Shown here piece by piece: positions 12,401 through 24,614 of a stretch of DNA of 64,000 nucleotides. Position 1 is the stretch's first letter, and every line of letters starts with the position of its first letter. Below the pieces are notes generated by a model, which was given only the letters and a program-made list of their open reading frames with translations, had not been told where the DNA came from and searched no databases. Made by a program: the position numbers and the translations under genes. The stretch is from Talinum fruticosum (lineage: Eukaryota; Streptophyta; Magnoliopsida; Caryophyllales; Talinaceae): positions 6,820,001-6,884,000 of the forward strand of contig JAITYX010000026.1 of the NCBI GenBank assembly GCA_021018815.1. The letters run 5' to 3'.

Positions 12401-14296
12401 ACTAGCAATAAATATTACCTTTAACAATAAAGAAAATAATATGTCTTCAACTTACAACATTTAATGACACAAATTATTTCTATGCTACCTCATAACCTAG
12501 CATGCTGGCTCATTTTGAAGTTTCCATGCTGAGCCGTGCAAATCTTTATCAATATACTTCCTCCATTTTAAAATACATATTATTTTAATTAATTTTTTTA
12601 TTTCACAATATTTATCATTTTTAACTTAATCTTTTAATACAAATTTTATCATAAATTTAATATTTCCTTATTACTCCCTTATCATCTTAAACAACCAACT
12701 TTGTTAATCCATGGAAAAACGAAAGAAAAAAAAAGCATATGATGCCTCGGTGCACTAGATTAGTGTCATAGGAAATTCCAAGAAGCAACATACAATATTT
12801 TACTGTACACTAGATTAGTCGGTTTGTTTTTGTGAGAGTATAGAAAGTAGTAAGGCAGAAGTTCACATGCAATTTGCGACAGAAACTAGACACATTGTCA
12901 GTTAAATTACTACTGACCTCGGTGCAACAAATCATTTCTTTATTTTCCTCCACATTATGTATAGAAGAGTCTGTCAACGATTCAAGAATGGTTTTTGTCT
13001 GAATCAGTTTAGACAATTGAGTTAGTGTACCAATATTTGAAGCGTTATTTTGTCTTTTGCCCAAACAAAAACCATTAATAACTCTGTTTTCTAGGTCTAT
13101 AGTAAATGTACATGTTAAGTACTGTATTTAACTAACTAATGTTCTTATGATGCTATACAATTTACTAGCTGTTGGCTGCCAACTAATAGTACATGTGTGA
13201 AAATTCTAATCGGTAAAGAAGCAAGTTGGACCGTAATGGTAAATTCTTTGCGTATTTCTATTAAATATTTAAGTTCATCTGCTATATATATCAGCTTGAA
13301 ATCCTTTTTCCCTTCAAAAAGACGACAAATAAAATAATATCATTATATCAAAATATGAAAAGATGGATAGCATAGAAAGGAATATCAGAAAATATCGTGC
13401 ATCAGTATTTGGACTTACAGGGAGTGTTTTAAATTGATTAATTAATACCGTTCAGTGTCAAGCTAGGTAAGGTGATTGATAATCATGGCACCAACAAGGG
13501 TTGTCCTTCACAATTCACAGGCAATTCAATATATATATGCATGGACCAAAGAAAAGGACTGTGCTCATGTGTTGGTAGCTTCTACATAAAGGCTAATGAA
13601 AGCTCAAAAAACCCTTGAGCCTGAGTCTTATGGGACCCTTCGGACTGCTTATCAATAAGCCCAAGGACCATATACTGTCTGGACACAATTCTCAGATGTT
13701 ATTATAAATATTCTCTCTCTTTCTCTCTCTCTCTGCATCACTTATTGTGATGAGTGTAAATATCAGCATTCTGCACCACTTTGAATGCATTTTGCAGTAA
13801 AATTGATTGTCTAATTTATAGCATCCTCTTATAGTTAAATATCTAACTTGAATGGTACTCCCTCAATGATGATGTCTTGGCCTGATAATTAAGAGTAAGG
13901 ATCCGAATGTTATTAATATTATCATGTATAACAGATGAAAATGGCTGAAATTAGACAGGGAGGACTAAAATTTTGAAATATATATATGTCCTGGAGTTTT
14001 GGTTAAAATTGGAGAGGGAAGGTTTTAGTACCGAATTAAATTAGGAGGAAAGATATAAAGCAAAACAAGTAAAGCAAATGAAAAAAGTTATAGTCCGACC
14101 TGCCAGATTAGAATCAACGGCCTAAGGATAGCTGTGCATGCCCACTAAAGTCTCCGTTCTAACAACTGAGTGAAGGTTCAGACTATAATTTATGGCTGTT
14201 GGGATTCAAGCTCAGGTCTCCACGGCCCACAACGTGGAATTCTAACGTTATGTAATTTTGAATCTTATTCTTCTCTTATCAAAGCAAACAGCATTC
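9483..14296. other. Intergenic, repeat-derived, no gene recognised
   Basis: AT-rich DNA with short local repeats (tgattgagtcacatatg at 9543-9575) and text of the gggtcggattaaatccga type (10180-10460, 11150-11450, 12130-12330) that reads like related old repeat copies. A Stowaway-like end (tacttcctccattttaaaat) sits near 12557. A minus frame at 12810-13064 (84 codons) has gene-like composition but no family I recognise. A CT microsatellite is at 13713-13733. Confidence 0.45.
10869..10951. repeat. Short tandem duplication (two copies)
   Basis: agccaattacagctaggg plus ataagaatgacaaa is repeated about 45 bp further on as agccaattactgctgggg with the same tail. Confidence 0.7.
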
Positions 14297-14700
14297 GGCC
14301 CTGTTCGGCAAAATGAGACTGTTTGAGTAGCGGATAGTTGTTTGTGTAGTTGATAGTTGTTTAGGTAGGCTGATAACCGATAGATTTTAGCTGTTAGCGG
14401 ATAACCTGCTCAATTTAGCGGCTGAGTTAGTTGATTATTGTAAATTGACATAAAAGGATATAAATAATTTGTGAAATATAATGAATGAAGTGTTTTTTTG
14501 TCAAAAAAATATGAAACGCTACTTTCAAATGTTGAAAGCTAATATTCTTAGCTTTTCATAAACACTACTTGAAACGCTAAAAGTTAATGCAAACGATAGT
14601 TAAAACACTACCTTACCGAATGCTAATATTTGGTTGATTAGTGTTTTGACTTGGTCAAAACGCTAAAAGCTACTTCAAACGCTTGTTCTCGAACAGGGCC
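14297..14700. mobile_element. MITE, GGCCCTGTTCG family, copy B
   Basis: It begins GGCCCTGTTCGGC and ends CGAACAGGGCC, a clean inverted repeat. It is flanked by TTC on both sides (14294-14296 and 14701-14703), a 3-bp target-site duplication as expected for PIF/Harbinger-type insertion. About 404 bp, non-coding, homologous to 2508-2917. Confidence 0.7.
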
Positions 14701-16010
14701 TTCGTATGGACCAATTCGCCCTTATTTCCCACTTACATGTACCATAACCCAAAGAATAGAGAATTTCAATATATATATATATATATAGGGGTGGAAATGA
14801 GTCGAGTTGGCTCGCGAGGGCTCGTGAACAAACTTGACAGGGAACTCAAAAGCTCAGCTCAGAAAAAGTTTGAGCCAACTCGAGCTCAACCTTGTAAAAA
14901 ACGAACTGAGCAGAGCAACGTGAAGCTCGGCTCGTTGACCTATGCAAGCCCAATCCCTTATCAATTAACATACTAAAAAAATTGTAAATCTTTAAGAATG
15001 CATAGGCCTTAGTAATTTGGAGTTCTAGCCACTATCTACCTAGCTCTTGTAAATGTTTTGGCCCAGATGTAATAATATATATGATACCCTAAATTCTATC
15101 TTAATTATAAAATAAGGAAAATCCTAGTTCTTTTTGTCATTCAAGCAAGTTACTGCTCTATTATCATCCTCCTCTCCCACTATCTCCAACGTGGTAACAT
15201 CATTCAACTTCCCTGTTACTTCACCAGCAACCAGTAAATGTTGATAGAGGGGCTGTGAATAATAACGGCCCATCAGCATCAACTAGGAACAGTTGGTATG
15301 GATTTTACATCATTCCTTTATAATATTTATAGTGTCTTTCTCCTCTTCAACAATATTTACATTTTTTGTGAAAGTTAAAGTCATAGATTATGTCTTTCAT
15401 TCTTGATTTCTCACTATTACGTTTCTTTGAACTGTAAATTAGTTAAATTACTATTTATCTAAGTTTTTCATGATTTTCTCATCAATAGTTTGATATATTG
15501 TCCATATATTAATCTAAATAAAATTGTAAAATTCTTTGTCTTATTGTCAATAGTTTTGCCATGCTATGTTGCCCTAATTTACATAATTTGTTTTTCTTTT
15601 GTGAAAATTGGAGGATTTTGGGATTGGTTTGGTAGTTCTGTTACTATTGAATTCATGAAATTGTTTTACAATAATCCAAAGGTGGGAAACATAATGTTGT
15701 ATCCAGACTCTCATCATTGATGTGTGATGGTGATGAGTTATCCACCAATAATCAATACAAAAAGGTGAAGGAGTCTGCCTTTAATTTTGTTTAATTATTG
15801 GCGTACATATAAATGAATAGCCTATAAGGTAATGTTTAAATAGTTTCACTAGTTTACTTATAGACTGTAATGAACTAATGACATTTCATGATGACTTCCA
15901 TGTATGTTTGAGTAAATTTAAGTAGTAACTATATCACATATATGTCACACATGTATTGATCTCTATTATTATTATTATTATTATTATTTTTATTTTGTAT
16001 CATATATGTC
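14701..16010. other. Repeat-derived intergenic DNA
   Basis: 14760-14950 carries AT dinucleotides and a tract of the gagctcggctcg type common in plant dispersed repeats. 15130-15300 is more C-rich. The 76-codon hydrophobic frame at 15490-15720 matches nothing I know. A TTA/ATT microsatellite is at 15964-15988. The later part may belong to the 5' region of the plus-strand LINE that follows. Confidence 0.4.
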
Positions 16011-16773
16011 TTCATTTGAAGATGCAATTGATTTGTCTCCAATCCATTGCCCGACACTAATTGATGAAATGGAACAACCAATGCGAGAACCTCAAGAAAG
16101 TGAGAACCTCAAGAAAATCTTCCAGAATCTATTGACTTTGTGAGTGCGAATGATGTGGTGATCAAACAGAAAGTGGTCTATGAATGGAAGCTAGTGAAAT
16201 GCTCACACTGCAATCTCTTTGGTCATGAGGTTTCATAATGCCGGAAGAAGCAAAATACTAGAGTTGAATGGAGAAAAGTTCAAAAACCAACAGAGAATAT
16301 GGGAATGCACAACAGGATGAGGAGGGCTTTCAGTAGGCCGAAAAGAACTTCAAAAGGGCCTTAGCAATACACCTAGAATCCATACACAAAGTCCAAATAT
16401 CTTTGAAGCAATCGATAGAAGAGGAAATACTCGAAGATAGTTAACCAGGGACAGGGGATAAACCCCATATGAACATAATATGTTGGAATGTTAGAGGGTT
16501 AAATAACCCTAATAAACAGGTAGAGGTAGTACACTATCTCAAAAACACAAAAAATAGGAATTATTGGGCTGTTGGAGACCAAACCGGCAAGGGAGAATGA
16601 AGTGAAAGCAATGGATGGCGAGTATACCTTAAATGGGCATATGATGCCTAAAGGGAGAATTATATGGAAAAAGTGCTTTAATTAGCTACAAAAAGAAGGA
16701 CAAGTGGTTTATGGAAAAAACAAAGCACAACACAGAATTGAATTATGGGAGACAATAACCGAAATAGCAAACT
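16011..16773 (+). pseudogene. Plus-strand LINE fragment: ORF1 C-terminus and ORF2 endonuclease start
   Basis: At about 16180-16250 the translation gives an L1-type ORF1 tail: YEWKLVKCSHCNLFGHEVS followed by CRKK, a CCHC zinc knuckle broken by a stop. ORF2 starts at 16469 with MNIICWNVRGLNNP, the apurinic-endonuclease start of plant L1 elements. The endonuclease frame carries stops and frameshifts. It is interrupted at 16773/16791 by another LINE and resumes at 24464. The 5' end was not located. Confidence 0.75.
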
Positions 16774-16790
16774 TAATGGACAAGGCTTGG
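16774..16790. repeat. 17-bp target-site duplication, left copy
   Basis: TAATGGACAAGGCTTGG; an identical copy is at 24447-24463. The two copies bracket the minus-strand LINE, whose oligo(A) tail (T10 at 16791-16800 on the plus strand) abuts this copy. Confidence 0.95.
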
Positions 16791-16861
16791 TTTTTTTTTT
16801 GGCAAAGGGTAAATGGGGGATCCAAGCAAAACTTAGGCAACCCTTCTCACAAGGGTTCTAC

Positions 16862-17338
16862 CTACGTTATCGTTTGCCACAATACTCGAAAGAGAGGGGG
16901 AGGGGGCTCAGTCCAAATAGTTGGCGAAGAAATGGTGTGCCCGTAGTTTGCCAGCCAGTCAGCACTGCATTTGCTTCCTTGAAAATATGATTGATAGTGT
17001 AGTTTTGAAGAGACGACATCATCCTGTTTGACGTCTTGAATGAGAAAGTCGATTTCCCACGGTGTTTTGTACTTTCCTCCGATGCAATCAATGATAATTA
17101 AATTATCACCTTCAATATCAATGGAGTCGATATTTTCTTTGATAGCATGTTGAATACCAAATCTAAGTGCACTTGCTTCAGCTACTAGAATAGATGCCTT
17201 CCCTAGTCTCGCTGCTCCCGAAAGAAGAAGGTTGCCCTGGTTATCTCTCAATAGAAAGCCCATAGCTGCAGAATTATTCCTTAACGATCCGTCAAAATTG
17301 AGTTTGACATGACCAACTCCTGGCTTGTTCCATTTCAC
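16862..17338 (-). pseudogene. LINE ORF2: RNase H (RVT_3-type) domain
   Basis: A 158-codon frame with the plant LINE RNase H pattern: VKLNFDGSLRNNSAAMGF (first catalytic Asp in NFDGS), then VAEASALRFGI (Glu) and DIEGDNLIII (Asp). It is the C-terminal domain of ORF2. The end is altered by frame shifts into the 3' UTR. Confidence 0.85.
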
Positions 17339-18085
17339 CGGATGAAATCGTTTGACTTTAGCCGATCCGCCCTAAAAAAGACATCGAGGCGGAGAACAAC
17401 TTTTTCTTGATTTCCATTCCGCCGCTGCTTTCTTTGCTCTAATGAGGACTCTAATAATGTGAAATTCTTCTTCTTTGAAAATAACCGCATTCCTTGCCTT
17501 TCATATACTCCGGATAAGGAAGATGACTCGTTGTAGCTGGTCCTTTGAGAGGGAAGAGTGTGCCGCTTGGAGGGTGTTGAAGCCATTGGAAAGAGGGTTG
17601 ATGAAGCTAGTTGAGTGGATCCATTTGTGATTTTTGCCAGGTTCCAAACATGGGAGGTACTTTGGCAGTTGAAGAAGAGATGACTGCTAGATTCGTCATG
17701 ATGATGGCAAATATTGCACCTTGGGTCAAGATGTAACCCTCTTTTAGAAGGGGTCAATTTCGGTGGTAACCCATCTTATAAAAATTGCCGAGAGGAAAGT
17801 CTTAATTTTAGGAGGCACATTTGTACTCCAAATCCAGTTGCCATCCCAAGAGTGCTGCCTCGGACTATTCCGAGCCAGGTTTGTTAGCGTCTTTGTAGTG
17901 AATGACCCATTCCCAGATAAACCCCAACATGGTTCATCATGTTTCGCAAACATTGGTAGTTGGATACCAGTAATTATATCAACATATTCGCTGGGTAAGA
18001 CTAGACTAAGTTTAGGGACACGAGTTGAGGTTACTATTTGCTCTCTCAATAAGAGGCGTAAATAACGAGATTTTCGACTTGCCAT
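17335..18085 (-). pseudogene. LINE ORF2: zf-RVT / connector region
   Basis: Two overlapping frames show the zinc-binding connector of plant LINEs: WSTNVPPKIKTFLS, then CNICHHHDESSSHLFFNC (Cys-x2-Cys ... His-x4-Cys). They are in different frames, so at least one frameshift separates them. Confidence 0.8.
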
Positions 18086-18158
18086 AAATAGTGGGACAAC
18101 CTAAATATTTTCCAAGGATTCCACAATAGGAATATGGAAAATACCGGAAGCAATTTCT

Positions 18159-19398
18159 TTATCCCTTCTTTACTGCTTTAGATGAGAAGATCATAGAAGA
18201 TTTATGAAAATTCATAAGTTGTCCCGAGGATGCACAAAAATCATCCATTATCTTTTTAAGGTTGCAAAAGGCCCGCACCCTTTCTTTGCAAAATAAAAGA
18301 CTATCATCGGTAAAAAATAGTGCAGGAATAAGATCCCCTTTTGCACTAATCTTTATTCCAATACCTTGTTTTTTGATGGTTCCAGCTTGGATAAGTTTTG
18401 AGGTGAGGGCTTCCATGCATATAAGGAAGAGATAAGGTGAGAGCGGGTAGCCTTGTCTTAGTCCTCTTGATGGCTTGAAAAACCTTGTGGTTGGTCATTG
18501 ATGAGGAGAGAGTAAGACACCGAGGAAATGCATTCCTTAATCCAGCAATTCCACTTTGGTGGGAATCCCATGCCTCTAAGGCAATCAATTAAAAAGTCCC
18601 ATTCGACCCGGTCATAAGCTTTTTCCATATCGAGTTTGAGTGCTACCCATGCCGTTTTCCCTTTTGCTTTGCTTGAATTTGTTCATAATTTCATGCGTAA
18701 GCAAAATATTATCATGGATATGTCTTTGGGACAAAAGCACTCTGTAAAGGCGAGATAATGTCGTTTAAGCAAGCTTTAAGCCTATTTGCCAGAATCTTAG
18801 CAATGATCTTATAAATTGTGTTGTAGAGACTAATTGGTCTAAAATGATTCGTAGTAACTCGAGTCATCCACTTTTGGTATAAGTGTGATAAATGTGTGGT
18901 TAGTCTCTTTAAGGATTTTTCCTTTCTCATGGAACTCATTAATCATCGAAGATATATCCCGACTCACAATATCCCAATAATTTTGAAAAAACCCGGGCCA
19001 AAACAATCCGGTCTTGGAGCTTTTGATGCATCCATCCGAAACACTGCATTTTTAATCTCATCGGTTGTGAACCTTTTGGTAAGTTCATTCCTTTGGGTTT
19101 CGTTGATTTTATTAATGAAATACGGCTGTGTCTTTATTCTATTTGGATTACTCGTGAAACGACATTTAAAGTCATTAACAAACTTGTCGGAGATGGATGT
19201 CATTTCCTCAATCCAAACACCCGAGGCATCTTTTAGACGAGTAATGGTCTTTCGTCGTTTCCGGGTTGTCGCACCGATATGAAAAAACTTGGAATTTCTA
19301 TCTCCTTCCGTTAGCCATTTCTTTTGAAGTATTTTCCCCAGTACCTTTGATTGAACATAAGCGGTTTTTCTCTTTGCTCGATTAATCTGCATAGCCAC
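18159..19398 (-). pseudogene. LINE ORF2: reverse transcriptase domain
   Basis: Pieces in order are [59 protein letters not shown] and a catalytic box reading FFTDDSLLF, where most plant LINEs have FADD. Several frame changes and stops break the domain. It would copy the LINE RNA at a nicked target in an intact element. Confidence 0.9.
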
Positions 19399-19573
19399 CT
19401 GGTTTAGTCTAAAACTTAGAGGTTGGTCAATAAGTTTAGCTTCAACATACTGAATTTTTCAAGTATTAACTTCCATTTTGTTTTTAAAATTAAGGTTGGA
19501 ATTTCTATTCCACTCTTTAAGCTGGCCCTTAATACACTTAAGCTTGCACATTATTTGAAACGAAGAGGTGCCT

Positions 19574-20345
19574 CTAACCTCGTACTTCCAAGTGATCTTG
19601 GACAATTGAATTAACTTTAGGGAGGGATACCCAGTGGGGTTGAAATCTAAAACTTTGATTTTTTTGTTTGATAGCAAAAGGGTTAGTGTCCACTATAATA
19701 TAGCAATGATCGGAGAACGAAAAAGGCCCGTGAACAATTCTACTTGTCGGGGTAGCAATTGATCCAATCTTGTCTAGCAATAGCTCTATCTAGTTGTTCG
19801 TAGATGAGATTGCCTCACTTGTTTTTTCCAGGTAAAGATCATTCCAATTGGAGGTAAGGTTCCGCCATTAATGGAGTTCATAAATCTATTAAGTCGAACC
19901 ATTTTGTCCGGTGATGGACAAATACCTCCTTTTTCTCTTCAGACACATGAAATTTCATTGAAATCCCCAATAATACACCATGGAAGATCAAAAACCAAAT
20001 TAAGTAAGGGAGTTTTCTCCAGAATTCATTCTTTTGTCGTTGTTGGGCCGGTCCATAGACCCCCGAGATAACCAATTCTCTATTAGAATGGTTTTCTTTA
20101 ACATAAAGATGTATAGCTCAATCTTCTTTGGCTAGTGTGTGAACGGTAACATTAAGAGTATTCCATAATGCCCATATCCCTCCCGAATGGTTAAGTTTGC
20201 GGATTATCCTACTCACATTTGTTTCATTCACCATAGTTTCAATTAGAAACAATATGTCCGGCTGGTGCAAGTTCTTTAAATAATTTAGTTCATTCACTAT
20301 TCGCTTTCTTTTTATACCTTGAACATTCCAGCTGATTATTTTCAT
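19574..20345 (-). pseudogene. LINE ORF2: AP-like endonuclease domain
   Basis: ORF2 starts at 20345 with MKIISWNVQGIKRKR. Next come DILFLIET (catalytic Glu), VISGVYGPA, a GDFNEI box present in a shifted frame near 19955, and SFSDHCYI (the SDH motif). Frameshifts and stops separate these blocks. In an intact element the domain nicks target DNA. Confidence 0.9.
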
Positions 20346-21732
20346 AATAAATAACTAATAACCGAGGGTGACAAATTCTATGTCCAAAAGAACGGACTTC
20401 ATGCATTCATTAGCTCGTAGAAGCACAAGGACAAATCTTATCCTTCTTGAAACGCAATGTAATCCCCCTTGGTAATAAAGGTGGACTTGAATCTGTTAAT
20501 TCTAATATTTGGGATAGGCCAAACAGTGCCAACTGCAAGTGTTGAATCATTCCCCTTTGGGGTTTGTCGGAAAGTAAGCCTTGGGAGATTTGACAAATGC
20601 CAAATTTCTTCTCGCCTTAGAAATGCACAAAAAATACTACAAACTTTACAAACTTAGCCAACGACATTGATTTGAACATGTTGTTATTAATCATGACAAG
20701 AAAAAAGACACCATAAAATAACAACCAGCTTTTGTCCGTTGCTCGAATCTGTGGTGGCACATAATAAATCCTTACAAAGGCCTTCCACCGAGTAGCTTCT
20801 ATCATAGTGACGCATTAGCCCCAATCCTTGCAAAATAGGACAAAAATCGAGCTGAGTGATCAATTGGCAATGCTTGGAACACAAATTGAGGGGTCCATCT
20901 CAATAGGCCGATAGACTTCCTCAAAAATGAGGCAAACACCAAGGACAGAGAGTAAAAGAAAAAGCAATACATAGTAGTAGTAAGTGGGGCGAATCTCAAC
21001 ATTAGTGGGATAGTCATCCTTGATTCTTTTTGTACTATGAGGCACTCCTTTTTTGGCTTCCAGCCCAACAAGGGGGTAACACAAAGCAAGGAGGGTTCCG
21101 TCTTAGTACGAGATAGACTGCATAAACATATTGCGGCAAAGATAGCTACTAGGTAAGCAACAATCCAGAGCGCATCTTGGTTTACAACACAAATTCCAAG
21201 AACAATGGCTACACGCATCACCAATGGTAGTAAAAGAAATAATTGGTATCATATCAGTCATATGGTTAAACAAAGATGCGAGAGGAAAGAATATCAACAT
21301 TAAACACGAGTAAAGCAATAAAGAGGGAAAGGTATTATTATTCCATTAAACCCAGATTGATAAGTACATAAGAAGGCAAAATAGAACATAACATTAATCC
21401 ACATTGGGTAGGAGTCACCTCCAAAATCATAACCCCAACAACGAGTCCCAATACAAGATCTACAACCGAACCCTACAGGATACACAGTAGGCGGAACACG
21501 AAAACAAGCCCTTGTGACATCTAGTGGCTTGAAGCGACAACCTCACTGCACAATAGACATCAACAAAAGGTCTTTTCAAGAAGGACAAGAACAGCATGAA
21601 CCCAACGAGTGAGGAAAGTACAGGCAGAGAGGAGATCAAAGAAGTAGGAAAAACATAGATTCAAAAGCCACGGCCGGTGCCACCAAAACCAACCAAAAGC
21701 CCCGGGGTGGAGAAATTCATCGGAGCAACAAC
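20346..21732 (-). other. LINE inter-ORF spacer with hydrophobic short frames
   Basis: About 1.39 kb separates the ORF1 stop from the ORF2 start. It contains minus-strand frames at 20802-21224 (140 codons, hydrophobic, Cys-rich) and 21300-21485. I recognise no domain. This is longer than the spacer usually found between LINE ORFs. Confidence 0.5.
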
Positions 21733-24192
21733 TTAAAAGGAAGGATGAGAGGATAACTCCTCTCCTTCTTCCACCATTTTCCTTTTCTTAGAAGAATCGG
21801 AAGATAGCGCAACCTCCCCAAAATTATCGAGATCCGTAAACATATCACACACATCCTCATCGGAACCAGCAGTACCCTCAAACATGACATCTTCTATAGA
21901 ATCATCCTCAACATTGCCTTTAGGGGTCATAAAGGGAGTCCGACTCGGGTTATCCCCTACACAATCTTTTTCTCATGATGAGGACTAAAAACATCACTGG
22001 CTCTTTCAGTGTCCGGAGTCTTAGCAATGATAGGTAATATAGAGGGATGATTAACCTCTTCGAGAGATAGGTATTTCCGGACTAGAAGAGAGAACAGTGG
22101 AGGGGCCAGCTGAACAACCACTATCATTGATTTTATCGAGGCGGACAGTAGGGGTCTCATGGAGCACCACCGGCTCGATCACTCTTTTCGGGATGGAGAT
22201 CTCGGACCAGGAGCTACCCTTGGAATGGGGTACACGGGGGACCGGGGTCCTTTGTTAGACTTAGTTCTCTTTTTGGGAGTAACCGAGATCCATCTATCAA
22301 TGATAGCCGGATTTGGATCGGGAGAGGAAGGGGTGGCAGCAATAGGACTCGAGATAGGCCGAGAGCCAAACTTTTCGACCATGACTTCAATTTTAGGGTG
22401 AGGGGGTAACTCGGACGAGGCTTCAAGGGCATGAGAATCGCGCCACGAGAGGGCACAAACTTTATGAAGACCCTCATAAATCGGAGGGACAGACAGGGAT
22501 GAGGTACCATTTGAGAAATTAATACAACCTCTTAACGGTTTAGAGATGTCGATATTGACACAAACTCTAGCAAAACGGCCCTTTTGTCTTAAGAGGGTGT
22601 GTTGGTCTAGCTTAACAACATACCCAACAGGTTTCAAGCAGATTGGTCGGGAGTTAAAATCCCAAAACTCCCAAGGGAGACGAGGAATTCTAACCCATTG
22701 GTCAATTTTAGAAATATTGGTAGCAAAAGGGTCAAAGAACGGGATCCAGAGAGAAATGACCAGGTTAAGACCATTCACGAACCAAGGGCGGTTATTAAAG
22801 ACCAATTGTCTATCCTAAATGTTGGCAAATCGAAAAAGGATCCAGTCATTGCCAAGTTCAATGTAGTCAACCTAGCCTTTGACACACTTCCGATCCGCTT
22901 TAGTCTTAGCAATAATAGCGAGGGAGGGAATGTGTTCTCCCCAAATTTTCCCTAACGGACAAAGGGATGAGAAGTCATCCAAAGGCTCGGGGATCGGAGA
23001 GGACTCACGGTTAAGGTAAACATGCTCATTGCAACAAGGGTCGGGTAAGTTAGGGTTCGGATACTCGCCCCGGCCGAGAAGAATGGGAGGGAGAGTTAGG
23101 ACGATTTCTCTTGATAGTAGAGGCGAGTGTGATCTTGACCCTTGCCTCCCATGCCAAAGATGACTGTGTTGGAATATGAGAGCTTCGATTAGTACTGGTA
23201 GGGCTAAGACTTCCACTAGCATTTTCATCCACATCGCTCGGATTCTCCCGCTGGGATTGATCATCAAAATTGGGAATGAGGAGATTGTTTTGAAAGTGGG
23301 CATCTTCGACCTTCTTTGAGGTGATACCAGAGTGAGACATAGGACTAAAGGTTCGTAGGAGGCTAAGGAAATGGTAATAGGGATGGCGAGACACAACCAG
23401 CTTAGTAATTTTTAAATAGCCAGTAAAGGCAAACCACAAACCACACCCATTAGGGTAGATAGAGGGGCGATGCGGGTAACGGCTCATACCCATGAAAGCA
23501 ACATAACAAGAACACCGACCATCCGGGAATGCTAAACGAAACAGAAAATAAAAATAAACAGAGAGAAATGGAGGGATATCACCTGAAATAGTAAGCTCCC
23601 GCAACAACTTTCCGGTGAGTTCCCGAGACCTCCTCTCTCGAGAGATGTATACTCTCGGCTGAACAGGTCTTCCAAGGTTTACGTAAAGCGATCTCACCGC
23701 TTGAGCTCCAATCTATCATTTTCACGTAGCTTGCTTCTCCAGTCACCATCCACTCCGGTTTCGAGAACTCGAGCGTTTTCTAGGGGTGGAGCCATCTATC
23801 TTGTTCATTTTGATGAAAAGCGGTTTGTCGTTGGATGCCTCGCTGGTAAAGGTAGTGCTCCGGCTTTCCGTATGAAGAAATCGGTCAAACTTTGATTTAC
23901 CCCTAATTGACCAGTCAAGGTCCGTCCGTACGCGAGTAACGCTTGCTTTGATGGTTTTCACACCGGATCGTTTCCAAGCCGGTTGAGTCATGGTCTTCGA
24001 TGGGTCACGAGATCCGCGCGTCTTGCGAGAGATAAACATCCCCGAGCGGCTAGACCGATTCAAAGGTGGAAAGGCAACGCACGATCTTTCGTCAAAAGCA
24101 CTATAATTTGGATCCGGGAAGGGCTCATGGAATCGGGGATAGTGAATCAACGAAACCGGGCTAATGGTGATGAGAGGAAACACGCCTAGCAT
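21733..24192 (-). pseudogene. LINE ORF1 (gag-like, DUF4283 type)
   Basis: The central frame (22179-22805) reads NNRPWFVNGLNLVISLW ... WVRIPRLPWEFWD ... GRFARVCVNIDISKPL, the plant LINE ORF1 / DUF4283 pattern. It is followed by YEGLHKVCALSWRDSHALEA, a CCHC knuckle in which the later cysteines are lost. The N-terminal part (23050-24192) is in two frames separated by a stop. The acidic/basic C-terminus ends at 21733. Role in family: RNA binding with ORF2. Confidence 0.8.
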
Positions 24193-24446
24193 GAGGGGCT
24201 ACAATCTAGGGATACTTGGGAGGATAGGGTACATCGAGAAGTAAAATCCTGAGCGGCTGGGGTAGGCGGTAGAGGGGCTAGTAACTCGCTTTGGGGTGGG
24301 GCTAGGGTTAGATGAAGAGTCATCCGGAGGCTGCAGGGGTGGCTCAATAAAGGGGTCCATAAAGATGTCGGATGGGAAAATGAGTACTTTTCTCTCTAGA
24401 TTGTCGGACTCTCTCTCACTAGAGACTTCTAGTCATACATCGATCC

Positions 24447-24463
24447 TAATGGACAAGGCTTGG
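24447..24463. repeat. 17-bp target-site duplication, right copy
   Basis: Identical to 16774-16790. The LINE reading frame on the plus strand continues directly after it. Confidence 0.95.
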
Positions 24464-24614
24464 TGTGTACTGTGGAGACTTCAACTCTATTCTACATGTA
24501 GATAATAGAATTGGAGAAACATTAGTAATCGAGGAAGACATTGCATATTTCAAAGCCTCGTGTGGATAATAATGAGCTCTTCATTATGCGAGTGCTATGG
24601 ATCAAGATTTACCT
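24464..24614 (+). pseudogene. Continuation of the plus-strand LINE endonuclease
   Basis: Joined after the target-site duplication, the frame continues as CGDFNSILHVDNRIGETLV and EEDIAYFKA, the GDFN endonuclease motif and following block. Two stops follow. The LINE text ends at YGSRFT, where the CACTA-like sequence begins, so the rest of ORF2 is displaced or lost. Confidence 0.85.

Larger units (their letters stand above)
16791..24446 (-). mobile_element. Near full-length L1-type LINE inserted in another LINE
   Basis: A 7.66-kb element on the minus strand: 5' leader at 24446, gag-like ORF1, spacer, and ORF2 with endonuclease, reverse transcriptase and RNase H, then a short 3' UTR and oligo(A). 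A perfect 17-bp duplication of the host LINE flanks it, which is what target-primed reverse transcription leaves. Both ORFs are broken by several frameshifts and stops, so this copy is not autonomous now, although it appears full length. Confidence 0.9.

Noticed and set aside
15490..15720. 76-codon hydrophobic frame
   Set aside because: AT-rich chance frame without a recognisable domain or context.
22159..22955. Plus-strand frames opposite the LINE ORF1
   Set aside because: Shadows of the minus-strand LINE gag-like ORF; no domain.
16791..24446. Host gene with RNase H-like protein on the minus strand
   Set aside because: The RNase H frame is the C-terminus of the LINE ORF2, as the flanking TSD and domain order show.
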